Shown here in pieces: positions 50,199 through 58,917 of a stretch of DNA of 64,000 bases. Positions within the stretch are counted from its first letter, which is position 1, and each line of letters opens with the position of its first letter. The notes under the pieces are model-generated. The model saw only the letters and a program-made list of their open reading frames with translations, searched no databases and was not told the DNA's origin. The translations under genes and the position numbers were made by a program. The DNA comes from Gammaproteobacteria bacterium (GTDB lineage Bacteria > Pseudomonadota > Gammaproteobacteria > Pseudomonadales > Azotimanducaceae): positions 1-64,000 of the forward strand of contig JAPPGA010000020.1 in the NCBI GenBank assembly GCA_028821515.1, given 5' to 3'.

Positions 50199-50867
50199 TC
50201 ACACGAACGTCGCCAGCTCCTCCAATCCGTACCGCTGAAGCACGGGAACCTGCGCCTGCGGTGCAGGATAGCCCGCGACGACCAGGACGTAGGGGCGCTC
50301 GTCCCGCGGACGGTCCAGCAACCTGTTCAGGAACCGCATCGGGCTTGGCGTGTGGGTGAGCGTCGCGACACCCGCGTTGTGAAGGGCGGAGATAAGGAGA
50401 CCCGTCGCGATGCCGACGGACTCTGACGTGTAGTAGTTCTTGAGGCGCTTCCTGCCGCCCCCGCCCTGGACGAAGCTGAATCGTCGCAGGAAGACAGCGA
50501 TCAGTACCGGAGCGGTGGTAAGGAACGGCTTGTTGGCGTCGGTCCCCAGCGGGGCCAGCGCCTCGAGCCACTCTTTCGGCGCACGGCGGCCATAGAACTG
50601 ACGCTCCTCGTGTTCGGCAGCTTCACGGATCGCTGCCTTCTTCTCAGCGTCCGTCACGACCACGAAGTGCCAGGGCTGGCGGTGGGCGCCGCTCGGCGCG
50701 CTTCCGGCGGTAAGCAGTGCATGTTCGATGACGTCAACCGGGATCTCGCGGTCAGAGAAATCGCGCACCGTGCGGCGGCGGCGCATGAGTTCGTAGAAAC
50801 TCCCCGCCCTGGCCTTCATCTCCACTACCGGACGTTCTTCGAACTCGAGCGGCGCAAACCCTTCCAC
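50199..50867 (-). CDS. Nitroreductase-family flavoprotein (iodotyrosine-deiodinase/BluB-like branch)
   Basis: 222 aa. RRRRTVRDFSDREIPVDVIEHALLTAGSAPSGAHRQPWHFVVV is the FMN-binding signature, and TSESVGIATGLLISALHNAGVATLTHTPSPM with RPYVLVVAGYPA continues the fold. Uses FMN for reductive chemistry such as dehalogenation or nitro reduction. The SGAHRQPW pattern points to the deiodinase-like group. Convergent with the MBL gene (5 bp apart). Confidence 0.85.
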   Translation of the reverse strand: MEGFAPLEFEERPVVEMKARAGSFYELMRRRRTVRDFSDREIPVDVIEHALLTAGSAPSGAHRQPWHFVVVTDAEKKAAIREAAEHEERQFYGRRAPKEWLEALAPLGTDANKPFLTTAPVLIAVFLRRFSFVQGGGGRKRLKNYYTSESVGIATGLLISALHNAGVATLTHTPSPMRFLNRLLDRPRDERPYVLVVAGYPAPQAQVPVLQRYGLEELATFV

Positions 50868-50919
50868 AGCACGCCTCCTGCCGTTGCCACGGCGCTCGAT
50901 TGTAGTTCCCGGAGCGACC

Positions 50920-51687
50920 TTAAGGGGCGTCAGCGTGCTTCGCGGCGATTTCCTGGGCGAGGGCCATGTACGCTGCGGCTCCCGTCGAACGTCGGTCGTA
51001 GAAGATCACGGGAAGGCCATGACTGGGAGCCTCGGCCAACCGAACGTTCCGGGGAATGACGGTGCGGAACACCTGGTCGCCGAAGTGGTCGATCAGCTGG
51101 CGGGACACTTCGAGCGTGAGGCGGACGCGGGGGTCATACATCGTGCGAAGGACGCCCTCGATCCGGAGCCGGGGGTTGCCCCGCTCCCGCGTGCCCGCGA
51201 TCGTGTCGAGCAGTGCGACAAGACCTTCGAGGGCGTAGTACTCGCACTGCGTCGGGATCAGTACGCCATCCGCGGCTGTCAGGGCATTCAGCGTCAGCAG
51301 GTTGAGCGCCGGCGGACAGTCGATGACTACGTAGTCGAACCACCGCGATGCCGACGCGAGGCACTCGCGCAGACGTGCGACACGGTCTTCGACTGCGAGA
51401 AGTTCGACTTCCGCGGCTGTCAGGTCCGCATTGGAAGGCGCCAGGACGATCCCCGCCACGCATTCGAGTGCGATGTCTTCCAGGCCGGCCTCCCCCATCA
51501 GCCATTCGCAGGTCGATGCATCAAGCGCGTCCTTGTCGATTCCGCACCCTATCGTGGCGTTGCCCTGTGGGTCGAGATCGACCAGGAGCATCTGCGCCCC
51601 GGTCAGCGCGAGCGATGCAGACAGGTTGACGCTGGTCGTCGTCTTGCCGACCCCGCCCTTCTGGTTCGCAACCGCTATGACATGCAT
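50920..51687 (-). CDS. parA: Chromosome-partitioning ATPase ParA
   Basis: 255 aa from the ATG at 51687, which overlaps rsmG by 13 bp. Deviant Walker A KGGVGKTTT, Walker A' LLVDLDPQGN and VIDCPPALNLL. MinD/ParA ATPase that moves the ParB-parS complex. The preceding long frame is not coding. Unlike most gammaproteobacteria, no parB follows; parB is 15 kb away. Confidence 0.95.
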   Translation of the reverse strand: MHVIAVANQKGGVGKTTTSVNLSASLALTGAQMLLVDLDPQGNATIGCGIDKDALDASTCEWLMGEAGLEDIALECVAGIVLAPSNADLTAAEVELLAVEDRVARLRECLASASRWFDYVVIDCPPALNLLTLNALTAADGVLIPTQCEYYALEGLVALLDTIAGTRERGNPRLRIEGVLRTMYDPRVRLTLEVSRQLIDHFGDQVFRTVIPRNVRLAEAPSHGLPVIFYDRRSTGAAAYMALAQEIAAKHADAP

Positions 51688-52262
51688 GTCTCGTCCAGGC
51701 GCTGGACCTTCGTTATGTGCCGCGGCGGCTCGCCCGCGTCCGCTGGCGCCGGCCCGGCGCATCGCACACGGCCGCCGGGGAATGGGAGTGCCGTCAATGA
51801 GGCCGAGGACTGCAGCAAGGCGCACCCCCTTGGCCGCAGGAGGTGCCGCACGATCTCCCACGCCTCTGCCGGCTTGGCCACCGCCCGGACCGTGACGGTG
51901 TCGAACGGCTCGCGAGGGTCGAACTGGCGGGCATCCTCCAGCACCACCTCGGCGTTTTCGATATCGAGTTCGATCAGCGCCTGGCGCAGGAACCGCGCCT
52001 TCCTTTCGCTGCGCTCCACGAGGGCAACCCACCAATGCGGCCCGGCGATCGCGAGGGGAATGCCGGGGAAGCCGGCCCCCGAACCGACATCCGCAAGACG
52101 GGCCCCTTCGACCCACGGGACCAGGGTCAGGCTGTCTGCAATGTGCCGCGTTTCGAGTCGATCCGCGTCCCGGCGGCTGACCAGGTTGTGTGTGCGGTTC
52201 CAGTGCCGGACAAGCTCGCCGAACGCATCCAGGCGCATTCGAGCGCGCGCGTCGAGCTTCAC
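51675..52262 (-). CDS. rsmG: 16S rRNA 7-methylguanosine methyltransferase
   Basis: 195 aa. AdoMet motif [27 protein letters not shown] at the start and [20 protein letters not shown] later are RsmG-typical. Methylates G527 of 16S rRNA (E. coli numbering). ATGA overlap with mnmG upstream. Confidence 0.95.
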   Translation of the reverse strand: MKLDARARMRLDAFGELVRHWNRTHNLVSRRDADRLETRHIADSLTLVPWVEGARLADVGSGAGFPGIPLAIAGPHWWVALVERSERKARFLRQALIELDIENAEVVLEDARQFDPREPFDTVTVRAVAKPAEAWEIVRHLLRPRGCALLQSSASLTALPFPGGRVRCAGPAPADAGEPPRHITKVQRLDETCMS

Positions 52263-54220
52263 GCGGACCGACGCGCCGCGCGCTCTCCGGCTGGTGCCGC
52301 TTCCCGCGCGGGGGCGCGGTCTTCGGGCCGCACGGCTTTCCCGCGCTCTCCGGTCAGACGCTTCGCGTGAATCAGGAGCAGCGACAGGGCCGCGGGCGTG
52401 ATCCCGGGAATCCTGGATGCGCGCGCCAGCGTCCGGGGCTTCGCGAGCGAGAGTTTTTCCTTGAGTTCATTGGATAGCCCCTCAATGCTCTCGTAGTCGA
52501 GTTCGGCAGGCAGCATGACGGCCTCCTGGGCCTTCAGCTTCGCGATCTCCCGATCCTGGCGCCTGATGTAGCCGTCGTACTTCGCCTGGACTTCCACCTG
52601 CTCCAGGGCAACTGCCGGGATGTCCGCCGCCACGGCTCCCGCGGCCCGCAGGTCCGCCGCGGTCACGCCTGGGCGCTTGAGGAAGTCGAACAGGTTCGTT
52701 TCCTTCGCGACGGTTTCCCCGCACCGGGCCTCGAGTCGAGCGCAGAGATCGCTACCAGGCGTCAGCCGGGTGGCTTTCAATGCCGCCGCCGCCCGTTCGA
52801 TCGTGGCACGCTTCGCCTCGAACCTGCGCCAGCGACTGGCGTCGACCAGCCCGAGTTCCCTTGCCACCGGCGTCAGCCGCAAGTCCGCATTGTCCTGGCG
52901 CAGGCGCAGCCGGTACTCCGCGCGACTGGAGAACATCCGATACGGTTCGTTGGTGCCGAGAGTGACGAGGTCGTCGACAAGGACGCCGAGGTACGCCTCG
53001 TGCCGTCCCGGCGTCCACGGGGCGCTGCCCGCCACCTTCCGCGCGGCGTTCAGCCCTGCCAGCAATCCCTGCGCCGCCGCCTCTTCGTAGCCGGTCGTGC
53101 CGTTGATCTGCCCCGCGAAATAGAGCCCCGAGACGGCCTTCGTCTCGAGGGACGGTTCGAGTCCACGCGGATCGAAGAAATCGTACTCGATCGCATAACC
53201 CGGCCGCGTTATTCGCGCCCGCTCGAAGCCCTCCATGCTCCGGACCAGCGCAAACTGGACTTCAAAGGGCAGGCTCGTGGAGATGCCGTTGGGATAGAGC
53301 TCGTTCGTGTCGAGGCCTTCGGGTTCGACGAACACCTGGTGCGAAGCCCGGTCCGCGAAACGGACCACCTTGTCCTCGATGGACGGACAGTATCGGGGCC
53401 CGACGCCTTCGATTTCTCCTGCGAACATCGGCGAGCGGTCCAGTCCGTCCCGAATGATCCGGTGCGTTTCCGCATTCGTGGCAGCGATGTGACAGGGCAC
53501 CTGGCGCGGATGTTCGCTGCCGTCGGACATGAAGGACATCACCGGACACGGCTCGTCGCCCCACTGCGGCTTCAGGCGATCGAAATCGACGGTGTCCCCG
53601 GCGATTCGCGGCGGCGTCCCGGTCTTGAGCCGGTCAACGGCAAACGGCAACGCGCGCAGGCGTTCCGCAAGGGCGTTGGAAGCAGGGTCGCCAGCGCGGC
53701 CGCCCGCGTGGTTTGAGAGGCCTATGTGGATGCGCCCGCCCAGGAACGTCCCGGTCGTCAACACCACGGCCGGGGCGGAGAACTCGAGGCCCACGGCTGT
53801 CAGGACACCTTCGACCCGACCCTTGCGGATCTCGATGTCCACGACGGACTGCTGGAAGATGGCGAGATTCTCCTGTGCTTCCAGCATGTGGCGGATCGCC
53901 TTGCGGTAGAGCGTGCGGTCGGCCTGGGCGCGCGTGGCGCGCACCGCGGGGCCCTTGCTCGCATTCAGCGTGCGGAACTGGATTCCCGCCGCATCCGTGG
54001 CAAGGGCCATCGCGCCGCCCAACGCGTCGATCTCCCGCACCAGGTGGCTCTTGCCGATGCCGCCGATAGCGGGATTGCAGGACATCTGCCCGAGGGTCTC
54101 TATGCTCTGGGTCAGGAGCAGCGTGGACGCACCGGTTCTCGCTGCCGCGAGGGCAGCCTCGGTCCCGGCGTGTCCGCCGCCGATAACGATGACGTCGTAG
54201 GTTTCGCTATGGAGTGTCAT
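52259..54220 (-). CDS. mnmG: tRNA uridine 5-carboxymethylaminomethyl modification FAD protein
   Basis: 653 aa. FAD-binding [43 protein letters not shown] and [21 protein letters not shown] are diagnostic. Works with MnmE on the wobble uridine of several tRNAs. The C-terminal tail is Ala/Arg-rich ([21 protein letters not shown]), an extra compared with E. coli. Confidence 0.96.
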   Translation of the reverse strand: MTLHSETYDVIVIGGGHAGTEAALAAARTGASTLLLTQSIETLGQMSCNPAIGGIGKSHLVREIDALGGAMALATDAAGIQFRTLNASKGPAVRATRAQADRTLYRKAIRHMLEAQENLAIFQQSVVDIEIRKGRVEGVLTAVGLEFSAPAVVLTTGTFLGGRIHIGLSNHAGGRAGDPASNALAERLRALPFAVDRLKTGTPPRIAGDTVDFDRLKPQWGDEPCPVMSFMSDGSEHPRQVPCHIAATNAETHRIIRDGLDRSPMFAGEIEGVGPRYCPSIEDKVVRFADRASHQVFVEPEGLDTNELYPNGISTSLPFEVQFALVRSMEGFERARITRPGYAIEYDFFDPRGLEPSLETKAVSGLYFAGQINGTTGYEEAAAQGLLAGLNAARKVAGSAPWTPGRHEAYLGVLVDDLVTLGTNEPYRMFSSRAEYRLRLRQDNADLRLTPVARELGLVDASRWRRFEAKRATIERAAAALKATRLTPGSDLCARLEARCGETVAKETNLFDFLKRPGVTAADLRAAGAVAADIPAVALEQVEVQAKYDGYIRRQDREIAKLKAQEAVMLPAELDYESIEGLSNELKEKLSLAKPRTLARASRIPGITPAALSLLLIHAKRLTGERGKAVRPEDRAPAREAAPAGERAARRSA

Positions 54221-54248
54221 GGCGCTGGTCCAGAGTCAACGGGGTAGC

Positions 54249-55577
54249 TTATTTGCCTATGCAGAAGCTGGCAAAGATTTCGCCAAGCAGGTCGTCCGCC
54301 GATACGCGGCCCACGATGGCGCCCAGGTGATCGTGGGCATCCCGCAGGTCTTCGGCGACCAGTTCGCCGTAGTTGGCCACCAGGCGTTCCGCGGCGGCAG
54401 CCAGCGCCGTATCCGCGGCGGCCAGCGCATCGAGGTGTCGCGCCCGCGCCGTAAAGATGCCCTCTCCTGCACGGTACCCCGCTGCCTGCTTGATCTCCGT
54501 CGCCAGCGCATCGACACCTTCCCCCGTCAACGCGCAAATACGTACGGCTCCCGGAGAGATACTGCCCGGCCGCCGCCCGGATAGATCCGCCTTGTTCCTC
54601 ACTATGATCGTTGCGGCGCCCGTGCAAGCATCCCCTCCGGGGCTGCCGCCTGCCTCCCTGTCATCCACGACCCAGAGCACGACATCGGCGGCCGCCATGG
54701 CGCGATGCGCGCGGTTGATGCCTTCCGTTTCCACCGCGTCCCCCGTGTCGCGCAGGCCGGCGGTGTCGACGACGCGAACGGGCATGCCATCGAGGTCGAA
54801 GTCGGCATCCAGCGTATCCCGCGTGGTGCCCGGCACGCTGGTAACGATGGCCCGATCTTCGCCAGAGAGCCGGTTCAGTAGGCTCGACTTGCCGACGTTC
54901 GGCGCGCCGGCGATGACCACGTTCAAACCGTCCTTCAACAGCGCGCCCTGGCGCGCCCGGGCGCGCAGTTTCGAGAGCCGTTTCCGCGCCGAAGCCAGGC
55001 GCTCGCCGACATCCGACTCGGAAAGGAAGTCGATGTCCTCATCCGGGAAGTCGATGGCGCCCTCGCAAAAGACCCGCAGTTCCAGGACCTCATGCGCGAT
55101 CGCATGCACATGTTTGGAGAACTCGCCCGAAAGCGAGCGCACCGCCCCCCTCGCCGCCTGGCGGGTGGCGCTGTTGACGAGATCCAGCACTGCCTCCGCC
55201 TGCGCCAGGTCCAGCTTGCCGTTGACGAAAGCACGTTGGGTGAACTCGCCGGGGTCCGCCCGCCGGGCGCCGAGCGACAGCACGCGCCCGAGCAGCATGT
55301 CGAGCACCACGGGTCCGCCGTGCGCCTGCAGTTCCAGCACGTCCTCGCCGGTGAGCGAATTCGGGGCCTCGAAATGTATCGCAATGCCACGGTCAAGCGC
55401 CGCCCCTTCACCGTCGCGAAAACCGCAATAGACGGCGCTTCGAGGCGGGAGCTTCCTGCCGGTCAGGGCATTCGCTATTTTCGGGGTCAGCGGACCGGAC
55501 ACGCGGACGATCCCGACGCCGCCCCGCCCCGGGGCCGTCGCGACCGCAGCTATGGTGTCGGTGTCGACGGTCGACAT
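54249..55577 (-). CDS. mnmE: tRNA modification GTPase MnmE
   Basis: 442 aa from the ATG at 55577. N-terminal tetrahydrofolate-binding domain (TIAAVATAPGRGGVGIVRVSGP), inserted G domain with GAPNVGKSSL, DTAGLRDTGD and NKADL, and the C-terminal FCIGK with the catalytic cysteine. Forms the MnmEG complex with the next gene. Confidence 0.96.
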   Translation of the reverse strand: MSTVDTDTIAAVATAPGRGGVGIVRVSGPLTPKIANALTGRKLPPRSAVYCGFRDGEGAALDRGIAIHFEAPNSLTGEDVLELQAHGGPVVLDMLLGRVLSLGARRADPGEFTQRAFVNGKLDLAQAEAVLDLVNSATRQAARGAVRSLSGEFSKHVHAIAHEVLELRVFCEGAIDFPDEDIDFLSESDVGERLASARKRLSKLRARARQGALLKDGLNVVIAGAPNVGKSSLLNRLSGEDRAIVTSVPGTTRDTLDADFDLDGMPVRVVDTAGLRDTGDAVETEGINRAHRAMAAADVVLWVVDDREAGGSPGGDACTGAATIIVRNKADLSGRRPGSISPGAVRICALTGEGVDALATEIKQAAGYRAGEGIFTARARHLDALAAADTALAAAAERLVANYGELVAEDLRDAHDHLGAIVGRVSADDLLGEIFASFCIGK

Positions 55578-55593
55578 GGCGCACGCCACTCGA

Positions 55594-57300
55594 TCAGGCG
55601 CTCTCCGCCTTCTCTATCCGGTAGTTCGTGAACCATTGCTGCGCCATCGACAAGAGGTTGTTAACCAGCCAGTACAAGACGAGGCCCGCCGGGAAGAATA
55701 TGAACAGCACGGTGAACATGATGGGCATCATCTTCATCATCCGCGCCATCATGGGATCCGGCGGCGTGGGACTGAGCAGTTGCTGCGCGTACGTCGAGGC
55801 GCCCATCAGGATGGGCAGGACAAAGAACGGGTCCATGGCGGATAGGTCCTGAACCCACCCGAAGAACGGCGCCTGCCGCAGCTCGACGCTTTCGTAGAGC
55901 ACCCAGTACATGGCGATCAGCACGGGCATCTGCAGAACCATGGGGATGCAGCCACCCAGCGGGTTCGCCTTCTCTTTGCGGTACAGCTCCATCATTTCCT
56001 GCGACAGCTTCTGCCGGTCGCCGGCGTGACGCTCCTGCAGGCGCTTCATCTGCGGCGCGAGCTTGCGCATCTTGGCCATCGACTTGTAGCTGGCGTGAGA
56101 CAGCGGATAGAGGATGATCTTGATGACCAGGGTCATCAGGATGATGGCCACGCCCCAGTTGTAGGCAAACGACTGGATGATCTCGAGCAGCCGGAAGAGC
56201 GGTGCCGCCAGGAACCACAGGAACCCGTAGTCCACCGTCAGGTTGAGGTTCGGCGCTATCTCTTCGAGGCGGTTCTGATCCTTCGGCCCGGCGTAGAATC
56301 CGGCGCCGACAATCGCCGTTCCGCCCGGCGCGACAGTGAACGCCGGACCCGTGAAACCGACGATGTAGGTCCCGTCGCCACGGCGATTCGGATAACCATA
56401 GTAGGTGTTCTCCTGGTTGGGATTCGCGACCCACGCACTCAGGAAGTAGTGCTGCAGCATCGCGATCCAGCCGCCTGTCACCACTTCAAGAAGCTCCTCG
56501 TCGCGGAGATCTTCGAAATCCACCTTTTCGTAGCGTGTATCGACAGTCGTCAGGGCAGCGCCGAGATAGGGCCTGGGGCCCAGCGTGAATCCCTGCCCGG
56601 TTTCCGGCAACGAGGCATCCCGCTTGAGCTGCGCGAAGAGATTCGCCGTCATCGGTTCGGCGCGCCGGTTGTCAATCTCGTACGCAACGTCCACCAGGTA
56701 CGACTCCGGGTCGAACCGGAAGCGTTTTTCCACGATGAGGCCGTCCTCCTCGTGGCGCAGGACGACTTCTTCGGGCGTGTCCTCGACCCGGTACGACCGC
56801 CGGGATGCGATGTAGTGGGGACGGCCGGATCGCGAATCGATGCCGTCCGGGCCAGCGAGGCCGCTCTGGGCGATGTAGGTGTGGCCCACTCGCCGGTCGA
56901 GCAGCACGAACGGCGCGTCCGGCTGGTCCAGGCTGACCGGATACCTGGGCAGCCGGACGCCGACGATGTCGCCTCCGACCGGATCGATCCACGCCGTCAT
57001 GGTGGGCGTCGACACCTCGATCAGGCGCGCGCGCTCCAGCGCCGGATCCGTCGCTTCCACGGCGTCAACAGGCTCCGCGACCGAAGTCGGGACCGGCACA
57101 TCGAAATCGTATTCCGCCGCTTCGTCTTCGGCCGATGGCATATCCGGCAACGCCCCGCGCTCCTCGGCCACCGGCGATTCGACGGGCTTCACCGGGGGAC
57201 GGCCGTAGTCCTGCTGCCAAGCGAGCATTAGCAGGTACGCCGTGATGCCCAGCGCAACGAGCAGGGCGATGCGTTGGATCTCGGTGCTGGGCAGGGTCAC
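55594..57300 (-). CDS. yidC: Membrane protein insertase YidC
   Basis: 568 aa from the GTG at 57300, which overlaps the yidD stop (GTGA). N-terminal helix, a large periplasmic domain (residues ~60-350), then the five-helix insertase core ([51 protein letters not shown]). In the first of these a Lys stands where the E. coli core has the hydrophilic Arg. Inserts inner-membrane proteins, alone or with Sec. Confidence 0.95.
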   Translation of the reverse strand: MTLPSTEIQRIALLVALGITAYLLMLAWQQDYGRPPVKPVESPVAEERGALPDMPSAEDEAAEYDFDVPVPTSVAEPVDAVEATDPALERARLIEVSTPTMTAWIDPVGGDIVGVRLPRYPVSLDQPDAPFVLLDRRVGHTYIAQSGLAGPDGIDSRSGRPHYIASRRSYRVEDTPEEVVLRHEEDGLIVEKRFRFDPESYLVDVAYEIDNRRAEPMTANLFAQLKRDASLPETGQGFTLGPRPYLGAALTTVDTRYEKVDFEDLRDEELLEVVTGGWIAMLQHYFLSAWVANPNQENTYYGYPNRRGDGTYIVGFTGPAFTVAPGGTAIVGAGFYAGPKDQNRLEEIAPNLNLTVDYGFLWFLAAPLFRLLEIIQSFAYNWGVAIILMTLVIKIILYPLSHASYKSMAKMRKLAPQMKRLQERHAGDRQKLSQEMMELYRKEKANPLGGCIPMVLQMPVLIAMYWVLYESVELRQAPFFGWVQDLSAMDPFFVLPILMGASTYAQQLLSPTPPDPMMARMMKMMPIMFTVLFIFFPAGLVLYWLVNNLLSMAQQWFTNYRIEKAESA

Positions 57301-57554
57301 GAGGGGTGATCCCCGCCGGCCGCCGGAACGGGATCGTGGCCGCCCGGGCCCCACGGATGGCACCTCGCCACCCGCTTCAACGCCAGCCAGCCGCCGCGGA
57401 TGGGGCCATGAACACGGATGGCCCCCAGGGCGTACGCGGAGCAGGTCGGATAGTAGCGGCAGCTCGGCGGAAACAGAGGGCTAATGACAAGGCGATATAC
57501 CTGGACCAAACCAACCAGCGCCTTCCTGGCTGCCGTGCCGATGGTTTTCTTCAT
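57297..57554 (-). CDS. yidD: Membrane protein insertion efficiency factor
   Basis: 85 aa from the ATG at 57554, overlapping the rnpA stop. [50 protein letters not shown] is the YidD signature. Longer frames upstream are not used. Confidence 0.93.
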   Translation of the reverse strand: MKKTIGTAARKALVGLVQVYRLVISPLFPPSCRYYPTCSAYALGAIRVHGPIRGGWLALKRVARCHPWGPGGHDPVPAAGGDHPS

Positions 57555-57943
57555 GGTTCCCTGCACAACTTCTCCCAAAGTGCATCCGCCGCCCGACGGA
57601 CCTCGCCCGCCCGGATCGGCCTCCCGTCGCCAAAGCCGGTGACGACGATGACAATGTCGCAGTTCGGCAACCTCGCCCGGGCGTAACGGAACGATTCGCG
57701 TATGTGACGTTTGGCCCGGTTGCGGTCTATCGCGCGCCGCAACACCCTTCGCGGGGCGACGACGCCAAGCCGCGAGGCGCACATTCTATTCTCCGCAGCG
57801 ACGAGGCGTAACGGGCCATTGCGAAAACGGTGCTGCGGCCTTCTGAACACGCGATCGAACTCTCGCTTCCGGGCAAGCCGTGCGCCAGGCGGGAAACGAT
57901 AGTCGGCCGCGAACAGAACGCCCACTGAATTCACCCATTCCAT
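57551..57943 (-). CDS. rnpA: Ribonuclease P protein component
   Basis: 130 aa. [20 protein letters not shown] and the RNR motif [16 protein letters not shown]. Protein cofactor of RNase P. The first dozen residues ([15 protein letters not shown]) may not be translated, but no better start was found. Confidence 0.92.
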   Translation of the reverse strand: MEWVNSVGVLFAADYRFPPGARLARKREFDRVFRRPQHRFRNGPLRLVAAENRMCASRLGVVAPRRVLRRAIDRNRAKRHIRESFRYARARLPNCDIVIVVTGFGDGRPIRAGEVRRAADALWEKLCREP

Positions 57944-57984
57944 GTACTACATTCGCGCGGGATCCGGCCCCGGCGATGATGGGT

Positions 57985-58009
57985 CCCCCGCGGAGGCGGG
58001 AGCTACACT
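57985..58009. repeat. REP-like palindromic element overlapping the rpmH stop
   Basis: On the minus strand TGTAGCTCCCGCC is followed by TCCGCGGGGGACC, a small hairpin (CCCGC/GCGGG arms). It overlaps the rpmH stop codon and lies between rpmH and rnpA. The GCGGGAGC core also occurs in the hairpin at 9429-9452. May set relative rpmH/rnpA transcript levels. Confidence 0.4.
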
Positions 58010-58137
58010 GACAGCCGTTTCCGGCCCTTGGCCCGGCGCGCGGCCAATACCTTGCGCCCGCTACGCGTCGCCATCCGGGCGCGAAAACCGTGCGTTCGCT
58101 TGCGCTTGATCACGCTGGGCTGAAATGTCCTTTTCAT
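58003..58137 (-). CDS. rpmH: 50S ribosomal protein L34
   Basis: 44 aa: starts [20 protein letters not shown] and ends [11 protein letters not shown], the full L34 sequence pattern. Short and very basic. First gene of the rnpA-yidD-yidC-mnmEG run; the dnaA gene that usually lies upstream is not in the window. Confidence 0.97.
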   Translation of the reverse strand: MKRTFQPSVIKRKRTHGFRARMATRSGRKVLAARRAKGRKRLSV

Positions 58138-58168
58138 CAGGCACTTGCGGGGGTTGAAAAGGCCGGCG

Positions 58169-58198
58169 ATTGTAGGGAAATCCCACTCGGGCTGTCAA
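58169..58198 (-). promoter_or_regulatory. rpmH promoter
   Basis: On the minus strand TTGACA (58193-58198) and TACAAT (58169-58174) are 18 bp apart, a near-consensus sigma-70 promoter. The start point should be near 58162, about 25 nt before the rpmH ATG. Confidence 0.8.
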
Positions 58199-58210
58199 TT
58201 CCTCGTACTG

Positions 58211-58267
58211 TCCAACGCGAAGTGAGGGTGAAGCGAAGGTCCGATTCCAACGCGAAGTGAGGGTGAA
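58211..58267 (+). repeat. 22-bp direct repeat, two identical copies 35 bp apart
   Basis: Identical 22-bp units at 58211-58232 and 58246-58267 (core CGCGAAGTGAGGGTGAA). They sit between the rpmH promoter and the transposase fragment, so they could be transposon-end or target duplications left by the insertion events that built this island. Confidence 0.75.
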
Positions 58268-58293
58268 CGGGATGTTCTGCGCATCATTCGGGG

Positions 58294-58620
58294 ATGATCG
58301 TGGACATTCAGACGCGGCGGCTACGCACAATCGGGCAGCTTCGCGCCTTCGTGGAAGGCAACGAGGCGGTGGACTTCCAACCAAGGGACCGGGCGTTCGG
58401 CCAGATGTCGGGGCTGGCCACGCGCGAGATCCTGCGGCGCCAGTTCGAAGTGTTCGGCGACGCCCGGTTCGCGCGGCTGGCGACGATCTCGAACGGCCAC
58501 GTGTACAACCTGCGCCACTCCTCGACCTATCGCGCCAAGCGCGCGCTGTGGACGAAGACGCGGCCAGCGACCTCGGCCATCGGCCTGCGTTGGAGCGGTT
58601 CGGATACCGGCTCGTGTTGA
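58294..58620 (+). pseudogene. Truncated transposase/integrase N-terminal fragment
   Basis: The 108-aa frame begins with LRTIGQLRAFVEGNEAVDFQ, jumps to MSGLATREILRRQFEVFGD and HVYNLRHSSTYRAKR, and loses similarity after TRPATSAIGLR. From memory this is the N-terminal part of a DDE transposase/integrase with an internal deletion and no catalytic domain. It cannot be functional. Confidence 0.55.
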
Positions 58621-58623
58621 AAC

Positions 58624-58917
58624 CTATCGTGGTACCTTGGGTAGCTCGTTCCTTCGACGAACGAGGAAAACGTAGTCGGGGCCGTGAAGCACGTCCAAAC
58701 TCAATAGGGTTTCGGCGTCCCAATCCTCCCACTTCACGAGCACTCCCCCCGAAGGAACGCCGTACGAGCGAATCGCCTTCTCCGAGTTAGGGATCAAAAT
58801 ATCCACAACGACTCCCTTCCTCTCGCCGCCGTTCACCGGTTCCATGATGATGTCCCCGAGTTCCACACACTGCCCGCTACAATAGCTTAGTGATGTCTGT
58901 GCTTGCCGATCTGTCAC
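58624..58917 (-). CDS. Small protein, candidate immunity protein for the Rhs protein
   Basis: 97 aa from a GTG that overlaps the Rhs stop (GTGA). Unrecognised; predicted beta-rich by eye (VVVDILIPNSEKAIRSYGVPSGGVLVKWEDWDAETLLSL). No signal peptide or membrane segment. Position and coupling are those of an immunity gene behind a polymorphic toxin, so this is inference from context only. Confidence 0.5.
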   Translation of the reverse strand: MTDRQAQTSLSYCSGQCVELGDIIMEPVNGGERKGVVVDILIPNSEKAIRSYGVPSGGVLVKWEDWDAETLLSLDVLHGPDYVFLVRRRNELPKVPR

